A stretch of 8,808 nt of DNA, from positions 19,744 through 28,551 of the forward strand of contig DDZY01000077.1 of NCBI GenBank assembly GCA_002346525.1, given 5' to 3'. This DNA comes from Proteobacteria bacterium UBA2996 (GTDB lineage Bacteria; Pseudomonadota; Gammaproteobacteria; Arenicellales; UBA868). Position numbers and translations under genes: made by a program. The notes beneath the pieces were generated by a model, which was given only the letters and a program-made list of their open reading frames with translations, made no database searches and was not told the origin of the DNA. How positions within the stretch are numbered: the first letter of the stretch is position 1; every line of letters starts with the position of its first letter. This document shows, piece after piece, positions 1 through 7,049 of the stretch.

Positions 1-507
1 GAAGCGGTACAGGTGGTCCGGGAGGTGCGCGACACGGGAGTCATGATCGAGCAGCCCTGTACCAGTTACGAGGAATGTCTGCACGTGCGTGCGCGTTGCG
101 ATCTCCCCATGAAGCTTGATGAATGCATCACGGATCTCAAGATGGCCAGGCGGTTGGTGGCGGACCGGGCTGCCGAGGTGGTCTGCCTCAAGATCTCAAA
201 TCTGGGTGGTCTCACCAAGGCGCGGCGGGTCAGAGACTTTCTGGTTGAGCATGGTCTTTCGGTGGTTTGCGAAGACACCTGGGGCGGGGAGATCACCACG
301 GCTGCCGTGTCACATTTTGCCGCGTCATGCCCCGAGTCCTATCTTTACAACACCACGGATCTGCACAACTACAACACGGCATCTACGGGCGAGCCGCCGC
401 CGGAAGTCCGGGACGGGAAACTGTTTGCCAGCACCCAGCCGGGTCTGGGGGTCACTCCGCTGGCAAGCGCGTTGGGAGAGCCGCTTGCCGAGTACCGGGC
501 TTCATGA
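1..507 (+). CDS. Enolase-superfamily dehydratase/epimerase (mandelate racemase/muconate lactonizing enzyme family), C-terminal part
   Basis: The reading frame is open from base 1 and ends at TGA 505-507, giving the last 168 residues of a protein that normally has about 370; the N-terminal capping domain and first catalytic Lys lie outside the window. What remains is the second half of the (beta/alpha)7-beta barrel. Visible are the Mg ligand E17 (in IEQP), the next ligand D40 (in LDE), the second acid/base Lys K64 (in LKISNLGGL), the CEDTWGGE motif at 90-97 and the family tail QPGLG. The CEDTWGGE and downstream NTTD pattern resembles proline-derivative enzymes of the subgroup, such as cis-3-hydroxy-L-proline dehydratases and hydroxyproline-betaine epimerases. 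It is followed after one base by a paralogue, suggesting coupled translation. The exact substrate cannot be assigned. Family assignment is secure; the proline-like substrate is inference. Confidence 0.9.
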   Translation, partial: EAVQVVREVRDTGVMIEQPCTSYEECLHVRARCDLPMKLDECITDLKMARRLVADRAAEVVCLKISNLGGLTKARRVRDFLVEHGLSVVCEDTWGGEITTAAVSHFAASCPESYLYNTTDLHNYNTASTGEPPPEVRDGKLFASTQPGLGVTPLASALGEPLAEYRAS

Positions 508-508
508 C

Positions 509-1621
509 ATGAAAATCAAAAGGATATCGGTTTATCACAAGGACCTGCCGCTCTCTGAGCCCTATTGGCTGTCAGGCGGTCGACTCAAATTTGAAGTGCT
601 CGATGCCACGTTCGTCAGGATCGATACCGATAATGACATCACAGGATGGGGTGAAGGCACGCCTTGGGGACACACCTACGTGCCGGCGCATGGCCCCGGC
701 ATCCGAGCCGGCATCGAAACTCTCTCTGAAGTTCTGATCGGTGCTGATCCGGGACAGCCGGGCCGTATTGAATACCTGATGGACAAGACCCTGCCTGGCC
801 ACCCGTACGTCAAATCACCGATTGATATGGCCTGTCTTGATATCGCCGGCCAGGTAACCGGGCAGTCCTTGCCGGATCTTCTGGGCGGATGCTTTGGAAC
901 TCCGACTCGCGTCATGTCGTCGATTTCGAGCGGTGCACCGGAATACATGGTGGGCTTGATAAAGAAATACCGCGAGCGTGGTTACCGAGGGCACTCGGTT
1001 AAGGTGGGCGGCAGCAACACGGATCTGGATATCCAGCGTATCCGCCATATAGAAGAGCATCGTCTCGAAGACGAACGTATTCTGTATGACGTTAACCGGG
1101 CGTGGACCCGCCGCGAGGCAGCGATGGTGATGAACGCCACGGCCGATCTTGGCGTTACGTTTGAACAGCCCTGTGAAACCACTGACGATATCAAGGCGCT
1201 GCGTCGTATCACGAGCGCACCGATTTCGGTTGATGAGACCCTGGTCAGCGTTAACGACATGGCGGCAATTGCCCATGAAGGTATGGCGGAAGTCGCCAAT
1301 ATCAAGATCAACCGGGTGGGGGGACTGACCAAGGCGAGACGCATCCGCGATCTTGCCATCGCCCACGGCATTCAGATTTATGTCATGGCCACCGGGGGCT
1401 CTGCCATGGCAGACGCCGAGGCCGCGGCGTTGGCACAGAGCACGCCAGAGGAGTTTCGCCTCGGCTGTTGGGCCTGTCAGGATATGCTGACGGTTGATAT
1501 TGCCCCTGGGCGGGGTCCACGTAGCGAAAATGGCGATCTCTTTGTTCCAGACCAGCCGGGTCTTGGATTCGCGCCAGATGAGAGTATGTTGGGAGAACCG
1601 GTGGCCGTATTTGTCGAATAG
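509..1621 (+). CDS. Enolase-superfamily protein, HpbD-like (betaine epimerase or dehydratase)
   Basis: This 370-residue protein has the full family length: capping domain at about 1-125, barrel at about 130-360. Catalytic residues are complete: K165 (in VKVGG) and K266 (in IKINRVGG) as the two acid/base lysines, and D194, E219 and D242 as Mg ligands. Such enzymes abstract a proton alpha to a carboxylate to epimerise or dehydrate. By alignment from memory with 4-hydroxyproline betaine 2-epimerase HpbD, Y57 and W321 correspond to its quaternary-ammonium-contacting Y56 and W320, suggesting a betaine-like substrate. However, the DDxWGG segment seen in the upstream paralogue is replaced by VMATGGS at 292-298, so specificity probably differs. 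The start at ATG 509 is one base after the upstream stop and has no clear Shine-Dalgarno, consistent with translational coupling. An upstream in-frame ATG at 116 would run through the previous gene and is not credible. Confidence 0.93.
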   Translation: MKIKRISVYHKDLPLSEPYWLSGGRLKFEVLDATFVRIDTDNDITGWGEGTPWGHTYVPAHGPGIRAGIETLSEVLIGADPGQPGRIEYLMDKTLPGHPYVKSPIDMACLDIAGQVTGQSLPDLLGGCFGTPTRVMSSISSGAPEYMVGLIKKYRERGYRGHSVKVGGSNTDLDIQRIRHIEEHRLEDERILYDVNRAWTRREAAMVMNATADLGVTFEQPCETTDDIKALRRITSAPISVDETLVSVNDMAAIAHEGMAEVANIKINRVGGLTKARRIRDLAIAHGIQIYVMATGGSAMADAEAAALAQSTPEEFRLGCWACQDMLTVDIAPGRGPRSENGDLFVPDQPGLGFAPDESMLGEPVAVFVE

Positions 1622-1640
1622 TTTGGTGAACGGTCAGGCG

Positions 1641-1660
1641 TATAAAAAGAATATTTTTAT
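1641..1660. promoter_or_regulatory. AT-only inverted repeat in the 66-nt gap, possible internal promoter or operator
   Basis: The arms ATAAAAA (1642-1648) and TTTTTAT (1654-1660) pair perfectly around a GAATA loop, in an otherwise GC-richer region. TATAAA at 1641-1646 resembles a -10 box, but no -35 element sits at proper spacing. It is not followed by a U-tract separate from its own arm, so it does not look like a standard intrinsic terminator. It could be an AT-rich protein-binding site or chance; the assignment is weak. Confidence 0.3.
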
Positions 1661-1687
1661 CAGTTAAGGCGAGGAACAGCGATAACT

Positions 1688-2803
1688 ATGACAGACAACA
1701 TTCCGGAGACGATGCATGCTGTGGTTCTGACTGGCCACGGTGGGCTCGAGAAAATGGAGTTTCATCGCGACTGGCCGGTTCCTGTGCTGCAGTCTGATGA
1801 AGTGCTGATTCGTGTCGCGGCATGCGGTTTGAACAACACCGACGTCAATACGCGAAGCGCCTGGTACTCTAAGGGCAACACCGACGCAACCACCGGTGAT
1901 GCCCTTGCTGGAGCCGAAGGTGACGACGGAACGTGGGGCGGCGCGTCGGTTTCGTTCCCGCGTATTCAGGGAGCGGACGCCGTAGGAACTGTTGTCAGTG
2001 TTGGCGAGAGGGCGGAGCGGTCATTGATTGGCCAGCGCGTGATGATCGACGGCTGGCTTCGTGATTGGGATGATCCATTAAACCGGTCAAAAGCGGGTTA
2101 CTTCGGCAGTGAATGCGATGGCGGCTATGCCCAGTACACCAAAGTTTCCCATCGACAGGTTCATCCCGTTGAGACGACGATGTCGGATGCCGAACTTGCG
2201 ACCTTTGCCTGTTCTTATGTGACTGCCGAGAACATGCTGAACCGGGCTGCCGTTACCGGGGGCGAAACCGTATTGGTTACCGGCGCCTCTGGGGGTGTGG
2301 GTTCTGCGCTGATCCAGCTGGCCAACCGCCGCGGTGTCGAATGTGTTGCCTTGTGCAGTGCCGATAAGGCCAATGATGTTAAAGCCATCGGGCCATTGGC
2401 AGTGATCGACCGTGGCTGCTCTGATCTGGGTGCGGCACTCCTTGAAGCGACCGGTAAAGACTCGGTTGACGTGGTTGCCGATGTTATCGGCGGCGCTCTT
2501 TGGCCGCAGTTGATCAGCGCACTGGTACGCGGCGGTCGTTATACCTGCGCCGGCGCTATCGCCGGTCCGATGGTCGAGTTTGATCTTCGTACGTTTTATC
2601 TTCGCGATCTGACCTTTACCGGAGCGACCGTTCCACCGCCGGGTGTTTTTGAAGATCTGGTGGGGTACATTGAGCGAGATGAAATCCGGCCTCTGCTTGC
2701 GGCAACCTATCCTTTGGAGGACTTCCACGCGGCACAGCAGGCCTTTATTGATAAGCGTCATGTCGGCAACATCGTGACCGAACCTTTCGGGCCCGTCACT
2801 TAA
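1688..2803 (+). CDS. Zinc-independent medium-chain dehydrogenase/reductase (alcohol dehydrogenase/quinone reductase family)
   Basis: This is a 371-residue MDR-superfamily oxidoreductase, cytosolic, expected to use NAD(P)H. The N-terminal GroES-like domain spans about 9-160 and contains the CGLNNTDVNTR signature (46-56). At this site zinc-dependent alcohol dehydrogenases carry a catalytic Cys, here replaced by Asn. The four-Cys structural zinc lobe is also missing. The Rossmann domain carries GASGGVGSALIQLA (199-212) for cofactor binding. The protein is therefore closer to quinone/enone reductase-like MDRs than to classical zinc ADHs, although databases usually label this subgroup 'zinc-binding dehydrogenase'. 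An insertion rich in Gly/Asp (about 62-90) precedes the conserved PRIQGADAVG. A purine-rich stretch AAGGCGAGGA (1666-1675) lies 12 nt before the ATG and can serve as ribosome binding site. In context it may reduce or oxidise a carbonyl or enone intermediate; the substrate is unknown. Confidence 0.9.
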   Translation: MTDNIPETMHAVVLTGHGGLEKMEFHRDWPVPVLQSDEVLIRVAACGLNNTDVNTRSAWYSKGNTDATTGDALAGAEGDDGTWGGASVSFPRIQGADAVGTVVSVGERAERSLIGQRVMIDGWLRDWDDPLNRSKAGYFGSECDGGYAQYTKVSHRQVHPVETTMSDAELATFACSYVTAENMLNRAAVTGGETVLVTGASGGVGSALIQLANRRGVECVALCSADKANDVKAIGPLAVIDRGCSDLGAALLEATGKDSVDVVADVIGGALWPQLISALVRGGRYTCAGAIAGPMVEFDLRTFYLRDLTFTGATVPPPGVFEDLVGYIERDEIRPLLAATYPLEDFHAAQQAFIDKRHVGNIVTEPFGPVT

Positions 2804-2832
2804 ACTCGACGCGACTGCGGGTTAAGCCACCA

Positions 2833-4353
2833 TTGAGCCGATCATCTCGCCGGAATCAAGCGTCTGATTCGGACGCGTTGCAACGGGCGTCAGCACCTCC
2901 TTTTCTGACTCGGCGCATCCCTGCGTATGAGATGCTCGATGAAGAAGCGCTCTACGGCCTTGAAGATCATGCTGACTGGCTATTAAGTGAGATCGGGATT
3001 GAGATACGTGGCGATCCCGTGGCACTCGATCTTTTTCGTGATGCTGGTGCGACGGTGGATGGGGAGCGTTTGCGTTTTGATAAAGGTCATGTGCGCGCGC
3101 TCTGTGAAACGGCGCCCAAAACCTACACCATGCATGCGCGGAATCCCGCGCACAGCGTCGAGTTTGGCGGCAATCATCTGGTCTTTGGCGGCGCTTATGG
3201 GTCGCCTTTTGTATCGGATCTCGACGGAGGGAGACGCTACGCAACGATTGAGGATTTTCGCAACTTCGTAAAACTGACCCACCAATCACCCTGGCTGCAC
3301 CACCAGAGTGGAACCATCTGTGAGCCCGTGGATATACCGGTGAACAAGCGCCATCTCGATATGGTCTATGCCCACCTTCGTTACGGAGATCAACCCTTCA
3401 TGGGCTCGGTCACCGCACCGGAACGCGCACAGGACTCGATTGCAATGGCGGAACTCGTCTTCGGGGAGTCTTTCATGCGTGATCATCTGGTTATCCAGGG
3501 CAACATCAACGTCAACTCGCCGCTGGTCTATGATCATGTCATGAGTGGCGCCCTGCGCACGTACGCTGCTGCGAACCAGGGGAATGTCATCTCGTCCTTC
3601 ATCATTGCGGGAGCGATGAGTCCCGTCACACAGCCGGCGCTTATCGCGCAGTGTCATGCGGAGGTGATGGTCGGAATTGCACTGACACAACTAGTGCGAC
3701 CGGGGGCACCTGTGGTTTACGGCGCCTTTCTGACTACGATAGACCTTAAGTCGGGTGCACCAACCTTTGGCACCTTCGAATCCAGTCTTGCCACGTTCGC
3801 GATTGCGCAACTTGCGCGTCGTGTTGGAATTCCTTTTCGTTGTGGAGGGCTGTTGACGGCATCCAAAGTTGTCGACGCGCAAGCCACCCAGGAATCGATC
3901 AATGCCATGACCTGCGGCGTGATGGGGGGAGCCAATTTTATTTTCCAAGCGGCGGGCTGGCTTGAAAGCGGCCTCACGATAAGCTATGAGAAATTCATGG
4001 TAGATGCACAGCAGTGTGGTGTCATGGCCGGACTGGTCAGTGGCCTAAGCATTGCCGAGGAGCAACTGGCTCGCGATGCTTTTCTAGAAAGCGGTATCGG
4101 CAACACTTTTTTAGGTACCGCACACACGATGCGACACTATAAGACAACAAATTTCATGCCCGGGCTTTGTGATGCTGCGCCCTTTGAACATTGGGATGAG
4201 CAGGGTGCGGTGGACATGCAGACGCGGGCGAACGAAAGCTGGAAGAAAACACTTTCTGAGTACGAACTTCCGCCGTTGGATGAAGGTATCAACGAGGCTC
4301 TCATCGATTTTGTTGAGCGTAAAAAGACATCGATGGCAGATGCTTGGTACTAG
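2833..4353 (+). CDS. Trimethylamine methyltransferase (MttB) family protein, non-pyrrolysine
   Basis: This protein of up to 506 residues matches the MttB superfamily in length and motifs: RRIPAYE near 28-33, NINVNSP at 224-230, GAMSPVTQPA at 260-269, DLKSGAPTFGTFE at 304-316 and the glycine-rich CGVMGGANF at 361-369. Family members transfer a methyl group from quaternary or tertiary amines (trimethylamine, glycine betaine, proline betaine, carnitine) to a corrinoid protein. The frame contains no in-frame TAG before the final stop, so this is a non-pyrrolysine homologue, of which MtgB is the best-known type. No corrinoid protein or reactivase is encoded in the window, so the methyl acceptor is not visible. 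The start is uncertain: TTG 2833 has no Shine-Dalgarno. TTG 2878 and ATG 2932 are in frame, but the ATG would cut off the conserved RRIPAYE segment. Its 29-nt distance from the MDR gene implies one transcript. Confidence 0.92.
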   Translation: MSRSSRRNQASDSDALQRASAPPFLTRRIPAYEMLDEEALYGLEDHADWLLSEIGIEIRGDPVALDLFRDAGATVDGERLRFDKGHVRALCETAPKTYTMHARNPAHSVEFGGNHLVFGGAYGSPFVSDLDGGRRYATIEDFRNFVKLTHQSPWLHHQSGTICEPVDIPVNKRHLDMVYAHLRYGDQPFMGSVTAPERAQDSIAMAELVFGESFMRDHLVIQGNINVNSPLVYDHVMSGALRTYAAANQGNVISSFIIAGAMSPVTQPALIAQCHAEVMVGIALTQLVRPGAPVVYGAFLTTIDLKSGAPTFGTFESSLATFAIAQLARRVGIPFRCGGLLTASKVVDAQATQESINAMTCGVMGGANFIFQAAGWLESGLTISYEKFMVDAQQCGVMAGLVSGLSIAEEQLARDAFLESGIGNTFLGTAHTMRHYKTTNFMPGLCDAAPFEHWDEQGAVDMQTRANESWKKTLSEYELPPLDEGINEALIDFVERKKTSMADAWY

Positions 4354-4503
4354 GGGGATGGCACGGTTTGTCGATACCGACTTGCTGGAGTTTCCTATCA
4401 ACGCTACAGGCTGGGTCTAGGAGCCGCGTAGATCATCCCATGTCTGCCTGGGTTGGCGGAAGCCAGCACATTCTTTAAGCAATAACCCGGATAGAGGAAA
4501 AGC
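4354..4503. other. Non-coding gap upstream of the FAD oxidoreductase gene
   Basis: This is the largest gap in the window. I see no convincing gene in it. It has only weak hairpins: CCCA/TGGG at 4437-4452 with an 8-nt loop, and a short GGC/GCC stem near 4455-4464. There is no U-tract terminator and no well-formed sigma70 promoter. The last bases carry a good Shine-Dalgarno, AGAGGA at 4493-4498, five bases before the GTG start at 4504. The gap could hold an unrecognised promoter that splits the cluster into two transcription units. Confidence 0.5.
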
Positions 4504-5781
4504 GTGACAGTGCAGCAAAACCAGTGGCCGGACAGTCCTTGGCGATCGACCGCCAAACCACTGCGCGATTTTCCTGAGCTGCTCGAGGATATTGAGACCG
4601 ATCTCCTGATTATCGGTGCGGGCTATACCGGCCTGTCGACCGCGCTTCATGCGGCCGATGCCATTGGGCACATCGTGATTTTGGATCAGGCGCAACCAGG
4701 CTGGGGTTGCTCAGGCCGAAACGGTGGCCAGGTCCATGGTCAATGGAAACCCGATCTTGCGGTTTTGAAACAGCTGTATCCCGGCAGCCAGTTTGACGCA
4801 TTCATCAAAACCTTGGGCGATGCCGTCGAGTTGGTGTTTGATCTTGTAGACCAACACCAGATTGATTGTCAGGCGCACAGGACGGGGTCGATTATTGCGG
4901 GCAAAGGAGGCAAAGCGGTTCGTTACCTGACCGAGTGGTCTGAATTTTGGGCAGAAACCGGCGCTGACGTACGCTTGTTGGACGAACCCGCTTCGACCGA
5001 ACTGATCGGCACCTCCCATTATGATCGGAGCATGTTCGATCGTCGAGGGGGGAGTCTGCAGCCGCTGGCCTATTGCCGGGGCTTGGCCCGTGCTTGTCAC
5101 GAGCGCGGCGTCACTATCCATGGCGACTCCCAGGCGGTCAGGATTAGCCAGAATGGGAATAGCTGGCGGGTTTTTACAGCCCGAGGAAGTGTCAAATGTG
5201 AACGCCTGGTGTTTGCAACCAACGGGTATACGGATGATCTTTGGCCGGGACTGGCGCAAACCATTGTCCCGGTGGCCAGTATGCTTACCGCGACCGCTCC
5301 TTTGCCCGATTCGGTAGTGTCGACTTTACTGCCGCAGCGACAGCCGGTAGCAGAGTATGCAGGTGTCCCAGCGTACTATCGAGTCGATGAAACGAATCGC
5401 CTTGTTTTTGGTTGGCGTGGAACGGTATCCGGTGAGATCGGCTCCTTGAATACCGCGCATCTCAGATCCAGGGCAGTTCGTCTCTTTCCACAGATCGCGG
5501 GTACACAGTGGGAATATGACTGGGCGGGGTATGTCGGAATTACTTCGCATCAGCGCCCGATGTTGCTCAGACTTTCTGATAATGTTTATGCGGGTTTGGG
5601 ATATAACGGCCGGGGAGTGCCAATGGCAACGATGATGGGAAAGCAGTTGGCGCTCTCGGTAACGAGCCAGGCCTCGGCTATTTCCGCCGAATCACCGCGG
5701 GCGATCCCTTTGCATTCTTTCCGTCGCATCGGGGTGTCGGCCCGGATCATGTCTGGGCATCTGCGCGATGGTCTGAATTGA
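4504..5781 (+). CDS. FAD-dependent oxidoreductase of the DAO family, PuuB-like
   Basis: This 425-residue flavoprotein is about the length of gamma-glutamylputrescine oxidase PuuB and related secondary-amine oxidases. The FAD-binding Rossmann motif is at 36-43 (IIGAGYTG), with the ribose-binding acid D61 at the end of the second strand. The DAO-type SGRNGGQ motif is at 70-76 and the C-terminal FAD contact region GLGYNGRGVPMA lies near 365-376. These enzymes oxidise C-N bonds of secondary or tertiary amines and N-methyl amino acids, releasing an aldehyde and hydrogen peroxide or passing electrons on. Next to an MttB-family methyltransferase, a role in removing further N-methyl groups or opening an imino acid is plausible but inferred. 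GTG 4504 is chosen as start because AGAGGA lies five bases upstream and because the FAD motif begins at the usual distance. The substrate cannot be read from the sequence. Confidence 0.92.
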   Translation: MTVQQNQWPDSPWRSTAKPLRDFPELLEDIETDLLIIGAGYTGLSTALHAADAIGHIVILDQAQPGWGCSGRNGGQVHGQWKPDLAVLKQLYPGSQFDAFIKTLGDAVELVFDLVDQHQIDCQAHRTGSIIAGKGGKAVRYLTEWSEFWAETGADVRLLDEPASTELIGTSHYDRSMFDRRGGSLQPLAYCRGLARACHERGVTIHGDSQAVRISQNGNSWRVFTARGSVKCERLVFATNGYTDDLWPGLAQTIVPVASMLTATAPLPDSVVSTLLPQRQPVAEYAGVPAYYRVDETNRLVFGWRGTVSGEIGSLNTAHLRSRAVRLFPQIAGTQWEYDWAGYVGITSHQRPMLLRLSDNVYAGLGYNGRGVPMATMMGKQLALSVTSQASAISAESPRAIPLHSFRRIGVSARIMSGHLRDGLN

Positions 5782-5788
5782 GTTTGGC

Positions 5789-7021
5789 ATGACGACAAAT
5801 CCAGACTCACTGATCTGCGACGACGACTGGAGTGATCTCACCCAGCATCGCCAGCCGGAGCCGGTTGATGATGAGCGCCTGCACCGTTGGCGCCTGTCGC
5901 GTTTGCGTGGGCAGTTGGAACAAACCGGGGTAGCCATGTGCCTGTTGGTGAGCCCGGTGAGCCTGCGTTACGCCGTGAACTATCGCGACTACCCGCTGTT
6001 CCAGTCCCATATGCCCCAGACGTATCTCTTTTTATCAATGGAAGGGCCAACCGTCATTCATGGCGCTTTGGGCGGATCCTCATGGGCCGATGACACCCGC
6101 GTGGGCAGGCCCATTTCATTTTTCGATGGGGCCGAGCGCCTTGCCGAATATGCCGAGCGACTGGCCGATGATGTCATGAAATATCTTAAAGAGATCGGCA
6201 CAGATAACCGCCGAGTCGCAGTGGAGTACATTAATCCCAGCATCACCCGGGCGTTCTTAAGCCGGGGACTTGAGGTGATTGATGGTGTGTTGATCAGTGA
6301 GCCTGCGCGGGTAATCAAGTCACCCGACGAGATCAACTGTATCCGCTGGGCGGTGGCGGTCGCTGAACATGGCATCGCCCGGCTCAAGCAGGCGCTGCGA
6401 CCGGGCGTCAGCGAGGTCAAGCTTTGGGGATTACTGAACTACACTAATCTCGCCAATAACGGAGACTGGCACGAGGGCCGCATGCTGGCATCAGGGCCCC
6501 GGATTAACCCCTGGCTGCAGGAAGCGTCGCCCCGACGGGTCGAATCCGGAGATCTTGTGGGCTTGGATACGGATATGGTGGGTCCACGCGGTTATTTCGC
6601 AGATGTGTCCCGTACCTTTCTCTGTGGTCCTGCGCGTGCCACGGCGAGACAGCGCGAACTTTACCAGCTCGCCTGGGAGGAGATCAGCCATAACCTTGCC
6701 CTGATCCGCCCCGGCCTCAGCTTGAGTCAATTTCAAAAACGCGCCTATGTCCCGGCCGAAGAATTTCACCAAAACGCCTATCCCTGTGTCATCCACGGGG
6801 TAGGGATGTCTGACGAGTATCCCCAGGTGAAACCCGCATTCTGGGGAGAGAACCCCTATGACGGCGTGATTGAGAAGGATATGGTCATTTGTGTCGAGAG
6901 TTATATGGGTGCAGTCGGTGAGCCCGACGGCGTTAAACTTGAACAGCAGATTCTGGTCACCAAAAGCGGTTATGAGTTGCTGTCGTTGTTCCCGCTTGAA
7001 GCGGAACTCATGGACGCTTGA
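5789..7021 (+). CDS. M24 family metallopeptidase-fold protein (Xaa-Pro aminopeptidase/creatinase-like), DddP-like
   Basis: This 410-residue protein has a creatinase-type N-terminal domain (about 30-175) and a C-terminal pita-bread metal domain (about 185-400). The metal ligands are all present: D260 and D262 (in LDTD), D272 (in ADVSRTF), H336 (in IHGVGM), E370 (in CVE) and E385 (in KLEQQ). The M24 fold serves aminopeptidase P, prolidase, creatinase, ectoine hydrolase and the DMSP lyase DddP. From memory of DddP numbering (D295, D297, D307, H371, E406, E421, plus Y366 and catalytic D377), this protein aligns with an offset of 35-36. Its Y331 and D342 fall on Y366 and D377, and LLASGPRTNPW of DddP matches MLASGPRINPW here. 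The DddP residue W95 seems to be Phe (F71). It is therefore DddP-like, but DMSP lyase activity is unproven. Start ATG 5789 lies seven bases after the preceding stop with only a weak ribosome binding site, suggesting coupling. Confidence 0.9.
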   Translation: MTTNPDSLICDDDWSDLTQHRQPEPVDDERLHRWRLSRLRGQLEQTGVAMCLLVSPVSLRYAVNYRDYPLFQSHMPQTYLFLSMEGPTVIHGALGGSSWADDTRVGRPISFFDGAERLAEYAERLADDVMKYLKEIGTDNRRVAVEYINPSITRAFLSRGLEVIDGVLISEPARVIKSPDEINCIRWAVAVAEHGIARLKQALRPGVSEVKLWGLLNYTNLANNGDWHEGRMLASGPRINPWLQEASPRRVESGDLVGLDTDMVGPRGYFADVSRTFLCGPARATARQRELYQLAWEEISHNLALIRPGLSLSQFQKRAYVPAEEFHQNAYPCVIHGVGMSDEYPQVKPAFWGENPYDGVIEKDMVICVESYMGAVGEPDGVKLEQQILVTKSGYELLSLFPLEAELMDA

Positions 7022-7032
7022 GCTTTGAGTGT

Positions 7033-7040
7033 AGGAAAGG
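7033..7040 (+). promoter_or_regulatory. Shine-Dalgarno of the CysN-III/CysC gene
   Basis: AGGAAAGG lies nine bases before ATG 7050, in the 28-nt gap after the M24 gene. It matters because it fixes the start of a gene that looks N-terminally truncated relative to CysN/CysNC: the short form appears to be a designed start, not a broken gene. Confidence 0.7.
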
Positions 7041-7049
7041 CACCAATTT

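Noticed and set aside
116..508. In-frame ATG at 116 that would lengthen the second enolase-type gene to 501 residues
   Set aside because: The extension lies in another frame of the upstream gene, whose own frame shows clear family motifs; ATG 509 gives the normal family length.
2087..2761. Long antisense open frame (224 codons) opposite the MDR gene
   Set aside because: It is a shadow of a well-supported gene on the other strand; its translation has no recognisable domain.
4358..4420. Possible 20-codon small ORF (ATG 4358 to TAG 4418-4420) after a G-run
   Set aside because: The G-run directly abuts the ATG, leaving no proper Shine-Dalgarno spacing, and the peptide shows no recognisable features.
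4437..4464. Hairpins in the 149-nt gap as an intrinsic terminator
   Set aside because: Stems are only 3-4 bp and no U-tract follows.
4453..4481. TTGGCG and TAAGCA with 17-nt spacing as a sigma70 promoter before the FAD oxidoreductase
   Set aside because: The -10 match is poor (two of six), so it is indistinguishable from chance.
5789..7021. Calling the M24 gene dddP outright
   Set aside because: M24 proteins close to DddP include non-lyases, the W95 equivalent appears changed, and the alignment was done from memory.
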